DNA of 6,421 nucleotides from positions 1 through 6,421 of the forward strand of contig JAGNUJ010000011.1 in assembly GCA_017987055.1 (NCBI GenBank), written 5' to 3'. How positions within the stretch are numbered: the first letter of the stretch is position 1; each line of letters starts with the position of its first letter. Origin of the DNA: Giesbergeria sp. GTDB lineage: Bacteria; Pseudomonadota; Gammaproteobacteria; Burkholderiales; Burkholderiaceae_C. The position numbers and the translations under genes are program-made. The notes beneath the pieces were generated by a model. The model was not told the DNA's origin. It searched no databases and worked only from the letters and a program-made list of their open reading frames with translations. Below, one piece after another: positions 1 through 5,656 of the stretch.

Positions 1-460
1 CGACACCGACACCTCCACCTACATCACGCTGGCCGAGGTCAAGCAGTTGGTGATGGCCCACCAAAGCTTGGTGGTGCGCGATGCCAAAACCGGCGAAGAC
101 ATCACCCGCAGCATCTTTTTGCAGATTTTGTTGGAAGAAGAAGCCGGCGGCGCGCCGATGTTTACCGAAGCCGTGCTGGCCAACATCATTCGTTTTTATG
201 GCCACACCATGCAGGGCTTTATGGGCAGCTACCTTGAAAAGAACGTGCAAGTGTTCTCTGACATGCAAGCCCAACTGACCGATCAATCGCAGCACATCAC
301 GCCCGAAGTTTGGGCGAAATTTATGAGTATGCAGTCGCCGATGGTGCAGGGGTTGATGGGCAATTACGCCGAGCAGTCACAGACGCTGTTCACGCAAATG
401 CAAGAGCAAATGAACAAACAAACCGAGAAAATGCTGGGCGTGATGGGCCTCAAGCGTTGA
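1..460 (+). CDS. phaR: PhaR, polyhydroxyalkanoate synthesis repressor (3' part; 5' end outside window)
   Basis: The reading frame is open from base 2 and ends at TGA 458-460, giving about 152 residues; the start lies upstream of the window. The first visible residues read DTDTSTYITLAEVKQLV, then VVRDAKTGEDITRSIFLQI. This is the junction of the DNA-binding N-terminal domain and the PHB-accumulation regulatory domain of PhaR/PhbF proteins. By family knowledge the protein binds both DNA and polyhydroxybutyrate granules, and it represses phasin and its own gene until polymer forms. The C-terminal half is rich in Met and Gln (repeated QMQ, QSQ, MQEQMNKQ patterns) and is probably helical, as expected for granule association. 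About 30-35 N-terminal residues are missing compared with the usual length. An internal ATG at 47 is in frame but would remove conserved residues, so it is not the start. rimO follows after 30 bp on the same strand, so co-transcription is plausible. Confidence 0.93.
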   Translation, partial: DTDTSTYITLAEVKQLVMAHQSLVVRDAKTGEDITRSIFLQILLEEEAGGAPMFTEAVLANIIRFYGHTMQGFMGSYLEKNVQVFSDMQAQLTDQSQHITPEVWAKFMSMQSPMVQGLMGNYAEQSQTLFTQMQEQMNKQTEKMLGVMGLKR

Positions 461-490
461 TTCAAATTAAGAAAACATTTCCATATTTCC

Positions 491-1900
491 ATGACTGACG
501 CTTCCACCACCTCCGCTCCTACCGCCCCGGCCAAAATCCCCAAAATCGGCTTTGTCAGCTTGGGTTGCCCCAAGAATCTGACCGACTCCGAACTCATCCT
601 GACGCAGCTCAGCGCCGAGGGCTACCAAACCTCCAAAACCTTTGACGGCGCTGACTTGGTCATCGTCAACACCTGCGGCTTTATTGACGACGCGGTCAAA
701 GAAAGCCTCGACACCATTGCCGAGGCACTGGCCGAGAACGGCAAAGTCATCGTCACCGGCTGCCTTGGCGCGCGCACTGACAAAGACGGCGGCAACATGG
801 TGCAGCAAATGCACCCCAGCGTGCTCACGGTGACTGGCCCGCAGGCGACACAAGAGGTGATGGACGCTGTCCACCGCAACCTGCCCAAGCCGCACGACCC
901 GTTTACCGACTTGGTGCCGGGCGCGTTTGGCGTCGCTGGCATCAAGCTCACGCCCAAGCACTACGCCTATTTGAAAATCAGCGAAGGCTGCAACCACCGC
1001 TGCACCTTTTGCATCATCCCGTCGATGCGCGGCGACTTGGTCTCGCGCCCGATTGGCGATGTGCTGAGCGAAGCGCACGCGCTGTTTAAGGGCGGCGTGA
1101 AAGAGCTGCTGGTCATCAGCCAAGACACCTCGGCCTATGGCGTGGATGTCAAATACCGCATGGGTTTTTGGGACGGCAAGCCGGTCAAAACCCGCCTGCT
1201 GGAGCTGGTGCAAACGCTGGGCGAAATCGCCAAGCAATATGGCGCTTGGGTGCGCCTGCACTACGTTTACCCCTACCCAAGCGTGGACGAGATCATTCCG
1301 CTGATGGCGCAGGGGCTGGTGCTGCCTTACCTTGACGTGCCGTTCCAGCACAGCCACCCCGATGTTTTGAAGCGCATGAAGCGCCCCGCCAGCGGCGAGA
1401 AAAACCTCGAGCGCATCCAGCGCTGGCGCGAGGCTTGCCCGGACATCGTCATCCGCAGCACCTTCATCGCCGGTTTTCCGGGCGAAACGGAAGAAGAATT
1501 CCAGCACCTGCTCGACTTTTTGCGCGAAGCCGAAATCGACCGCGCCGGCTGCTTTGCCTACAGCGACGTCAACGGCGCTGCGGCGAATGAGCTGCCCGGC
1601 ATGCTGCCTTTGGCCGAGCGCGAAGAGCGCCGCGCGCGCTTTATGGCGGTGGCCGAAGAAGTGTCAGTGGCCAAGCTGCAACGCCGCGTGGGCGCCACGA
1701 TGCAGGTGCTGGTCGATTCAGCGCCGGGCTTGGGACGCAAAGGCGGCGTCGGCCGCAGCTATGCCGACGCGCCCGAGATTGACGGCACCGTGCAGCTGCT
1801 GCCGCCCGAAAAAATCAGCAAGACCATGAAGGCCGGCGAGTTCACCAAGGCGCGCATCGTGGGCGTGCGCGGCCATGATTTGGTGGCACAGCCGTTCTAA
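491..1900 (+). CDS. rimO: RimO, ribosomal protein S12 (uS12) methylthiotransferase
   Basis: This radical SAM enzyme adds a methylthio group to the conserved aspartate of ribosomal protein S12 (Asp88/89 in E. coli numbering) and uses two [4Fe-4S] clusters. The 469 residues show the full family architecture. The N-terminal methylthiotransferase domain has three cluster cysteines: C26 (in SLGCPKN), C62 (in NTCGF) and C91 (in TGCLG). The radical SAM core has CxxxCxxC at C167, C171 and C174, within [18 protein letters not shown]. The C-terminal TRAM domain covers about residues 400-469 and includes [12 protein letters not shown]. The motif [12 protein letters not shown] and the ADAPEIDG element separate RimO from the tRNA-modifying relative MiaB. 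Length is slightly above the E. coli enzyme because of a short Ala/Thr/Pro-rich N-terminus. ATG 491 is the only reasonable start, since later Met codons would remove C26; the ribosome binding site is weak (AAGAAA-like, near 469). The gene is intact. It is convergent with the downstream hydrolase gene, and no simple hairpin terminator is seen between them. Confidence 0.97.
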   Translation: MTDASTTSAPTAPAKIPKIGFVSLGCPKNLTDSELILTQLSAEGYQTSKTFDGADLVIVNTCGFIDDAVKESLDTIAEALAENGKVIVTGCLGARTDKDGGNMVQQMHPSVLTVTGPQATQEVMDAVHRNLPKPHDPFTDLVPGAFGVAGIKLTPKHYAYLKISEGCNHRCTFCIIPSMRGDLVSRPIGDVLSEAHALFKGGVKELLVISQDTSAYGVDVKYRMGFWDGKPVKTRLLELVQTLGEIAKQYGAWVRLHYVYPYPSVDEIIPLMAQGLVLPYLDVPFQHSHPDVLKRMKRPASGEKNLERIQRWREACPDIVIRSTFIAGFPGETEEEFQHLLDFLREAEIDRAGCFAYSDVNGAAANELPGMLPLAEREERRARFMAVAEEVSVAKLQRRVGATMQVLVDSAPGLGRKGGVGRSYADAPEIDGTVQLLPPEKISKTMKAGEFTKARIVGVRGHDLVAQPF

Positions 1901-1904
1901 ATGC

Positions 1905-1960
1905 ATCAAAAATAATAGCTATCACCGCACGTATCTATTGGGCTAGAGGCCTATTTGACT
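1905..1960 (+). repeat. Dispersed 56-bp intergenic repeat, copy A
   Basis: On the plus strand this copy starts ATCAAAAATAATAGCT and ends GGCCTATTTGACT. Read on the other strand it matches 4087-4142 at 50 of 56 positions, with a perfect 26-bp core (GCCTCTAGCC through ATAGATACGTGCG, 1926-1951). It fills almost the whole spacer between the rimO stop (1898-1900) and the hydrolase stop (1951-1953 on the minus strand). It extends about 10 bp into the hydrolase gene and provides its last codons. Four of the six differences from copy B fall where copy B has GCTAGC; they disrupt the short dyad that copy B could form. I recall similar AT-rich AATAGCT...GGGCTAGAGGCC elements in Comamonadaceae spacers, which is memory and not a search result. 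No transposase is nearby. Confidence 0.85.
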
Positions 1961-2889
1961 GTATTTTCAGTGAGAAAAGCCTCTATCAGCGCTGCCACGG
2001 CCTGCGGCTGGTCGTGGTGGACCATGTGGCCAGCGTTTTCGACGATGGCGATGCGGCAGTTGGGCACGGCTTGCAGGCGCTGGTAGTGCTCGGCCATCGA
2101 GTATTTGCCCTGCCACCACTGGGCAATGCTGTCGTCTTGGGCGTGGATGGACAGCGTCGGCGCAGTGATGGCGCGGTACAGCGCCAAGGTTTCATCCAGC
2201 CGAAACAACTGCGCGCCGCTGATTTTGTGCGCCGCGTCGCCCAAAATTTCCCACTGCCCTTGCGCGTTGGGCGCGGCCCAGTGCTGCGCCAGCCACAGCG
2301 CTTTGTCCAGTGGCAGGCGCGGGTTGGTCTTCATCAGCCGCTGCGCCACGCCGAGCGCGCTGTCATAGGGCTTGAGATTCATCTCGCCGCGCTCAAATTT
2401 CTTCAGCTCGTCCATCCACTGCGCGTACTGGGCGGGCGCTTGCGCGGGCTGGGTGGCGGGCAGGCCAAAGGCTTCTAAATTGACCAAGCGGCGCACCCGC
2501 TCGGGGCGCGCGCCGGCGTAGAGCATGGCAATGTTGCCGCCCATGCTGTGGCCGACCAAATCGACCTGCTGGCCGGGCGCGTAGTGGTCGAGCAGTTGGT
2601 CTAAATCGGCCAGATAGTCGGCAAACACGTAATGGTCGGTGCGCGCTACGGGCTGCGTGCGGCCAAAGCCGCGCCAGTCGGGCGACCAAATCGGCCGGCC
2701 AGCGACAAAAGCGTCAGACAGTGCATCGACGATGAATTGGAACGACGCGCCCACGTCCATCCAGCCGTGCAGTAGCACCAGCGCCGTCTTATGGGGCGTG
2801 GCATCAGCGCCATCCCAGCGGCTGACGTGGTAGTTCAGGGTGCGCAGCGGCAGGTATTGGCTGCGAAAGGGGCGGGTGGTTTGGTACAT
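1951..2889 (-). CDS. Alpha/beta hydrolase of unknown substrate
   Basis: The protein belongs to the alpha/beta hydrolase fold. Counting from the ATG at 2889-2887 (312 residues), the oxyanion motif LLHGWMD includes H41-G42, and the nucleophile elbow GHSMGG carries S115. An acidic residue, D252 or D253, lies in IHAQDDS, and the catalytic histidine is H288 in NAGHMVHH. The DWRGFGR segment and a helical cap between about residues 145 and 235 are typical of single-domain esterases, lipases or epoxide-hydrolase-like enzymes. No signal peptide is visible, so it is probably cytoplasmic. The substrate cannot be told from sequence. A TTG at 2898 would add three residues (315 in all). A GGAA sits 12 nt before the ATG and only 3 nt before the TTG, so the ATG is preferred but not certain. 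The stop codon and last two residues lie inside the 56-bp repeat. The gene is divergent from the reductase at 2987 and convergent with rimO. Confidence 0.92.
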   Translation of the reverse strand: MYQTTRPFRSQYLPLRTLNYHVSRWDGADATPHKTALVLLHGWMDVGASFQFIVDALSDAFVAGRPIWSPDWRGFGRTQPVARTDHYVFADYLADLDQLLDHYAPGQQVDLVGHSMGGNIAMLYAGARPERVRRLVNLEAFGLPATQPAQAPAQYAQWMDELKKFERGEMNLKPYDSALGVAQRLMKTNPRLPLDKALWLAQHWAAPNAQGQWEILGDAAHKISGAQLFRLDETLALYRAITAPTLSIHAQDDSIAQWWQGKYSMAEHYQRLQAVPNCRIAIVENAGHMVHHDQPQAVAALIEAFLTENTVK

Positions 2890-2986
2890 AGCGCGCAATT
2901 ATTCCGAAGTTGCGCCAACACTGCTGAAGCACCAGTGCAATGACGGACACGTAAACTGGCGCGTTTTGCTGCCGGAGTGAACACCT
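2890..2986. promoter_or_regulatory. Divergent spacer between hydrolase and aldo/keto reductase genes, with small dyads
   Basis: Both neighbouring genes must be expressed outward from this spacer, so it should hold two promoters, but I find no convincing -35/-10 pair on either strand. It does contain nested inverted repeats. CACTG at 2919-2923 pairs with CAGTG at 2933-2937 around an inner TGCT/AGCA, and GCGCCA at 2912-2917 pairs with TGGCGC at 2957-2962. These could be a regulator site or chance. A good Shine-Dalgarno sequence, GGAG at 2974-2977, lies 9 nt before the reductase ATG. No regulator gene is adjacent, so control of the pair is unknown. Confidence 0.35.
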
Positions 2987-4060
2987 ATGACATCCCCGAT
3001 GAAAACCCTTGCCCTTGGTCAAAGTGACTTACATGTCACGCCGATTTGCTTAGGCACCATGACGTTTGGCGAGCAGGTTCAGGAGGCCGATGCCCACGCC
3101 ATCCTGTCGCACGCGCTGGAGCGCGGCGTGAACTTCATCGACACGGCCGAGATGTACGCCGTGCCCGCCCGCGCCGAGACCTGCGGCGCCACTGAAACCA
3201 TTCTTGGCCGCTGGTTTGCCAGCCACCCCGGCGCGCGCCACAAAGTGGTGCTGGCCAGCAAAGTGGCTGGCCCCTCGCGCGGCATGCCCTGGCTGCGCAG
3301 CGGCGCGGGTTTGACGGCGGCCGACATCGTCGCCTCGTGCGAGGGCAGCTTGCGCCGTTTGCAGACCGACGTGATCGACCTGTACCAAATCCACTGGCCC
3401 GAGCGCCATGTGCCGGCCTTTGGCATCAAGTACTACAACCCAGCAAACGAGACGTCGCAGACGCCGCTGCACGCGCAGCTCGAAGCGCTGGCCAGCTTGG
3501 TGCAGGCCGGCAAGGTGCGCCAGATTGGCCTGTCGAATGAAACCCCGTATGGCGTACACGAATTTGTCCGCTTGGCCGAGCAATACGGCCTGCCGCGCGT
3601 GGTGTCGGTGCAAAACCCGTATTGCCTGATTAACCGCAGCTTTGAAAACGCGCTGGACGAAAGCTGCCACCGCCTGAAGGTGTCGCTGCTGGCGTATTCG
3701 CCGCTGGGTTTTGGCCTGCTGACGGGCAAATACGACGCCAGCGGCATCGAGGGCGATGCTGCGCCGCACGGCGCGCGCTTGGCCAGCTACGCCTCGGTGC
3801 GCCAACAGCGCTGGGGTCGGCCTGAAGCGCTGGCCGCTGCGCGCCGCTACAACCAGCTGGCGCGCGAGCACGGTTTGACACCGACGCAGCTGGCGCTGGC
3901 GTTTTGCTATGGCAAATGGCAAGTGGCCAGCACCATCATTGGCGTGACGTCGCTGGCGCAGCTGGACGAAAACCTCGACGCTTGGAATTGCACGCTGCCC
4001 CCTGAGTTACTGGCCGCCGTGGATGCGCTGCACTGGGAAGTGGGCAATCCGGCGCTGTAA
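2987..4060 (+). CDS. tas: Tas-like NADP(H)-dependent aldo/keto reductase
   Basis: The 357-residue protein is an aldo/keto reductase, a TIM-barrel enzyme reducing carbonyl compounds with NADPH. The catalytic tetrad is visible: D52 and Y57 in FIDTAEMY, K92 in LASKVAGPSR, and H136 in YQIHWPER. As recalled, E. coli Tas shares GTMTFGEQ near the N-terminus, EADAH, the AEMYxVPxRxET stretch, SNETxYGV, NPYxLxNRSFE and LLAYSxLGFGxLTGKY. The symbol is given by that similarity only; the physiological substrate is not known. Length fits the family (about 345-355). The ATG at 2987 is supported by GGAG 9 nt upstream, and the internal ATG at residue 5 would be a less well placed alternative. No signal peptide or membrane segment is seen. 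The gene is divergent from the hydrolase and lies upstream of ybaK on the same strand, with a 100-bp spacer holding the second copy of the 56-bp repeat. Confidence 0.94.
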   Translation: MTSPMKTLALGQSDLHVTPICLGTMTFGEQVQEADAHAILSHALERGVNFIDTAEMYAVPARAETCGATETILGRWFASHPGARHKVVLASKVAGPSRGMPWLRSGAGLTAADIVASCEGSLRRLQTDVIDLYQIHWPERHVPAFGIKYYNPANETSQTPLHAQLEALASLVQAGKVRQIGLSNETPYGVHEFVRLAEQYGLPRVVSVQNPYCLINRSFENALDESCHRLKVSLLAYSPLGFGLLTGKYDASGIEGDAAPHGARLASYASVRQQRWGRPEALAAARRYNQLAREHGLTPTQLALAFCYGKWQVASTIIGVTSLAQLDENLDAWNCTLPPELLAAVDALHWEVGNPAL

Positions 4061-4086
4061 ACCGGGTTGCAAAGGGGCTGATTTAT

Positions 4087-4142
4087 AGTCCAATCGGCCT
4101 CTAGCCCAATAGATACGTGCGCTAGCAGCTATTATTTTTGAT
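4087..4142 (-). repeat. Dispersed 56-bp intergenic repeat, copy B (inverted relative to copy A)
   Basis: The minus strand of this stretch matches copy A at 50 of 56 positions. On the plus strand it runs from AGTCCAATCGGCCT to AGCTATTATTTTTGAT. A short dyad is possible: CTAGC at 4101-4105 with GCTAG at 4121-4125 around a 15-nt loop. Copy A lacks it. The element takes up most of the spacer between the reductase stop (4060) and the ybaK ATG (4161). Its AT-rich end (TATTATTTTTGATAAAT) lies about 20 bp before ybaK, so it could influence ybaK expression, but no -35 partner is evident and I do not call a promoter. Confidence 0.85.
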
Positions 4143-4160
4143 AAATTGAGCCGAGCCACT

Positions 4161-4664
4161 ATGGCAAAAAAAGACAGTAAATCCGCCCACGTCAGCGAAA
4201 CCCCGGCGACGCAGCTGCTCAAGGCGCACGGCGTGGCTTTCACTGGCCACCCGTATGAATACCTAGAGCACGGCGGCGCGCAGCACAGCGCACAGGTACT
4301 GGGGCTGGACCCGTTTTGCGTCGTCAAAACGCTGGTGATGCAAGACCAAGACGCCAAGCCGCTGTTGGTGCTGATGCATGGCAACCGCACGGTGTCGACC
4401 AAAAACCTAGCGCGCCAGATTGGTGCCAAGTCGGTGCAGCCGTGTACGCCCGAGGTCGCCAACCGCCACAGCGGCTATTTGGTCGGCGGCACCTCGCCGT
4501 TTGGCACGCGCCGCGATATGCCGGTGTACATCGAGGAGACGATTTTGGCGCTGCCGCGCATCGCCATCAACGGTGGGCGGCGTGGTTTTTTGGTGCAAAT
4601 CGACCCGCAGGTCTGCGTGCAGCTGCTGGGCGCGGTGCCGGTGCAGTGCGCTTTAGAGGATTAG
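4161..4664 (+). CDS. ybaK: YbaK/EbsC-type Cys-tRNA(Pro) deacylase
   Basis: This single-domain editing enzyme hydrolyses Cys-tRNA(Pro), which prolyl-tRNA synthetase forms by mistake; it works in trans in the cytoplasm. From the ATG at 4161 it has 167 residues, close to the usual 155-165. Family marks seen are TPATQLLKAHGV near the N-terminus, EYLEHGG, and FCVVKTLVM, where K56 corresponds to the essential conserved lysine. Further along are the GNRTVSTKNLAR segment, GYLVGGTSPFGTRR with the conserved glycine/proline loop, and INGGRRGFLVQI near the C-terminus. A TTG at 4146 would add five residues (MSRAT), but the MAKKDSK start is the more natural one; neither has a strong ribosome binding site. 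The pattern favours the YbaK branch over the ProX or Ala-tRNA editing branches. It lies 70 bp upstream of plsY on the same strand and may be co-transcribed with it, although the functions are unrelated. Confidence 0.93.
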   Translation: MAKKDSKSAHVSETPATQLLKAHGVAFTGHPYEYLEHGGAQHSAQVLGLDPFCVVKTLVMQDQDAKPLLVLMHGNRTVSTKNLARQIGAKSVQPCTPEVANRHSGYLVGGTSPFGTRRDMPVYIEETILALPRIAINGGRRGFLVQIDPQVCVQLLGAVPVQCALED

Positions 4665-4720
4665 CCAAACCGGCTGATTGGGCTGAACCCGCTGGCAGAA
4701 TGGCCGGCTGATAAAAATTT

Positions 4721-4728
4721 GGGGAGAG
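4721..4728 (+). promoter_or_regulatory. Shine-Dalgarno sequence that sets the GTG start of plsY
   Basis: GGGGAGAG lies directly before the GTG at 4735, with GGAG at 4723-4726 leaving 8 nt. This strong site supports a GTG start for plsY, and that start keeps the first membrane helix complete. Confidence 0.75.
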
Positions 4729-4734
4729 TGTTTC

Positions 4735-5454
4735 GTGCCTGTTGTTTATTCCGCTGTGGCGGTGCTTGCCGCTTATTTGCTCGGCTCGCTGTCGTTTGCC
4801 GTCATCGTCAGCCGCGTGATGGGCTTGAGCGACCCGCGCACTTTTGGCAGCAAAAATCCGGGTGCTACCAATGTGCTGCGCTCGGGCAATAAGGCTGCTG
4901 CGGTGTTGACGCTGCTGCTCGACGCCGCCAAAGGCTGGCTGGCGGTGGTGCTGGTGCGCTGGTTTGGCGCGCCGTATGGCTTGGAAGAAGGCACGCAAGC
5001 GATGGTCGGGCTGGCAGCGTTTGTTGGCCATGTCTGGCCGGTGTTCTTTCGCTTTGAGGGCGGCAAGGGCGTGGCGACGGCGCTGGGCGTGCTGCTGGGC
5101 ATCAGCGGTTGGCTGGGGCTGGCCACGGCGGCGATGTGGCTGGCGGTGGCGTTTTTGTTTCGCTACTCGTCATTGGCGGCGCTGGTGGCTGCCGTGTTTG
5201 CACCAGCGTTGTATGTGATGGCCGCTGGCACGCTGTGGTACGAGGAGCGCAGCATTACCGCTGCCATCGTGGCAATGGCGGCGTTGCTGCTGTGGCGCCA
5301 TCAGCAAAACATCGTGCGGCTGATTCAGGGCAAAGAGTCGAAATTGGGGCGGGGCAAGAAAGATGCGGCGGTGGCGCAGGCGGCGCAAGCAGAGGTGCCT
5401 GCTGCCCTCAAGTCCAAGAAAGCCAAAAAACGCGGGCACCATTCAGTGCAATAA
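4735..5454 (+). CDS. plsY: PlsY, acyl-phosphate:glycerol-3-phosphate acyltransferase
   Basis: PlsY transfers the acyl group from acyl-phosphate (made by PlsX) to the sn-1 position of glycerol 3-phosphate, the first step of phosphatidic acid synthesis, in the inner membrane. The three conserved cytoplasmic motifs are present. Motif 1 is at about residues 36-48 (TFGSKNPGATNVL), motif 2 at 107-115 (FEGGKGVAT), and motif 3 at about 188-204 (RHQQNIVRLIQGKESKLG). Hydrophobic helices lie at about 4-29, 54-77, 86-103, 117-142, 146-165 and 172-187. Translation starts at GTG 4735 behind a strong Shine-Dalgarno site. The protein has 239 residues against about 200 usually. The excess is a C-terminal tail after motif 3 (about 205-239) rich in Lys and Ala (GRGKKDAAVAQAAQAE, then KSKKAKKRG), predicted to be cytoplasmic and basic. 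The gene ends 12 bp before a strong hairpin terminator and converges on the ffs RNA gene. Confidence 0.96.
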   Translation: MPVVYSAVAVLAAYLLGSLSFAVIVSRVMGLSDPRTFGSKNPGATNVLRSGNKAAAVLTLLLDAAKGWLAVVLVRWFGAPYGLEEGTQAMVGLAAFVGHVWPVFFRFEGGKGVATALGVLLGISGWLGLATAAMWLAVAFLFRYSSLAALVAAVFAPALYVMAAGTLWYEERSITAAIVAMAALLLWRHQQNIVRLIQGKESKLGRGKKDAAVAQAAQAEVPAALKSKKAKKRGHHSVQ

Positions 5455-5466
5455 AGCGCCAGAAAC

Positions 5467-5503
5467 AAAAAAGGGTGTCTCAATCGAGACACCCTTTTTT
5501 ATT
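5467..5503. terminator. Bidirectional intrinsic terminator between plsY and ffs
   Basis: A perfect 15-bp stem pairs AAAAAAGGGTGTCTC (5467-5481) with GAGACACCCTTTTTT (5486-5500) around the 4-nt loop AATC. Because the stem begins with six A and ends with six T, each strand reads as a GC-rich hairpin followed by a U-run: TTTTTTATTT on plus and TTTTTTGTTT on minus. It lies 12 bp after the plsY stop and 14 bp after the 3' end of the SRP RNA on the minus strand, so it can end both converging transcripts. Confidence 0.93.
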
Positions 5504-5514
5504 TGTTGTTAGTT

Positions 5515-5608
5515 GACGAGCCTTACCCCCGGCACTGGCTCCACAGTTAGGGCTGCTTGGTTCCCCACCTGACCCGGTTGGCCGCTTCACCATGCGGGGA
5601 GGCCCGTC
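5515..5608 (-). ncRNA. ffs: Small bacterial signal recognition particle RNA (4.5S RNA)
   Basis: This RNA pairs with the protein Ffh to form the signal recognition particle, which brings ribosomes making membrane proteins to FtsY and the Sec translocon. Read on the minus strand, the stretch has the SRP domain IV signature: GTCAGGT, then GG-GGAA-CC, then AAGCAGCC (apical part 5552-5573). That is the symmetric loop, the two closing pairs with a GGAA tetraloop, and the asymmetric loop. In E. coli the closing pairs are CC/GG; here they are GG/CC, a compensating change that keeps the stem. The ends GACGGGCC (5608-5601) and GGCTCGTC (5522-5515) pair over 8 bp including one G-U. Inside them CCCC and GGGG continue the rod. 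Total length is about 94 nt, normal for the small Alu-lacking class; the exact ends are inferred from the pairing and could differ by a few bases before processing. No reading frame in this stretch is convincing. Confidence 0.93.
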
Positions 5609-5650
5609 AGCGCGCATTGTATGCCATGCGCTGGGGCGGGCAGAAGTGCG
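5609..5650 (-). promoter_or_regulatory. Likely promoter of ffs
   Basis: On the minus strand a TACAAT hexamer (5621-5616, five of six matches to TATAAT) lies 7 nt before the inferred 5' end of the SRP RNA at 5608, the right distance for a -10 box. The region 16-18 nt further upstream is GC-rich, with only poor -35 candidates such as TTCTGC at 5645-5640. The discriminator GCGCGCT is GC-rich, as is common for growth-rate-controlled stable RNA promoters. The placement makes this plausible, but the missing -35 leaves doubt. Confidence 0.5.
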
Positions 5651-5656
5651 GCGGTC

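Noticed and set aside
457..487. TTGATT and CATATT as a possible rimO promoter between phaR and rimO
   Set aside because: Spacing is 19 bp and the implied transcript start would fall inside the rimO coding sequence; co-transcription with phaR is simpler.
467..1507. A 346-codon open frame on the minus strand opposite rimO
   Set aside because: It lies wholly antisense to a complete, motif-bearing rimO, its composition (Ala, Val, His, Arg, Asp rich) is what GC-rich codon bias gives on the opposite strand, and no family motif is recognisable.
3050..3922. A 290-codon open frame on the minus strand opposite the aldo/keto reductase
   Set aside because: It is antisense to a complete reductase with all four catalytic residues; the translation is low-complexity Arg/Ala/Gln/His with no recognisable domain.
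1905..4142. The inverted repeat pair as the ends of an insertion sequence or composite transposon
   Set aside because: The enclosed genes are a hydrolase and a reductase, there is no transposase or visible target duplication, and the repeats resemble dispersed spacer elements more than mobile-element termini.
4670..4712. CCGGCTGAT occurring twice (4670-4678 and 4704-4712) in the ybaK-plsY spacer
   Set aside because: A 9-bp repeat with a 34-bp period in a GC-rich spacer has no known geometry and is likely chance.
4709..4717. Extended -10-like TGATAAAAA upstream of plsY
   Set aside because: A transcript starting about 7 nt downstream would begin inside the Shine-Dalgarno sequence at 4721-4728 and lose it, and no -35 partner is present.
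5109..5516. A plus-strand open frame overlapping plsY and running into the terminator
   Set aside because: It is a frame-shifted reading of plsY, Gly/Ala/Arg rich, and it reads through the hairpin; plsY has all three family motifs.
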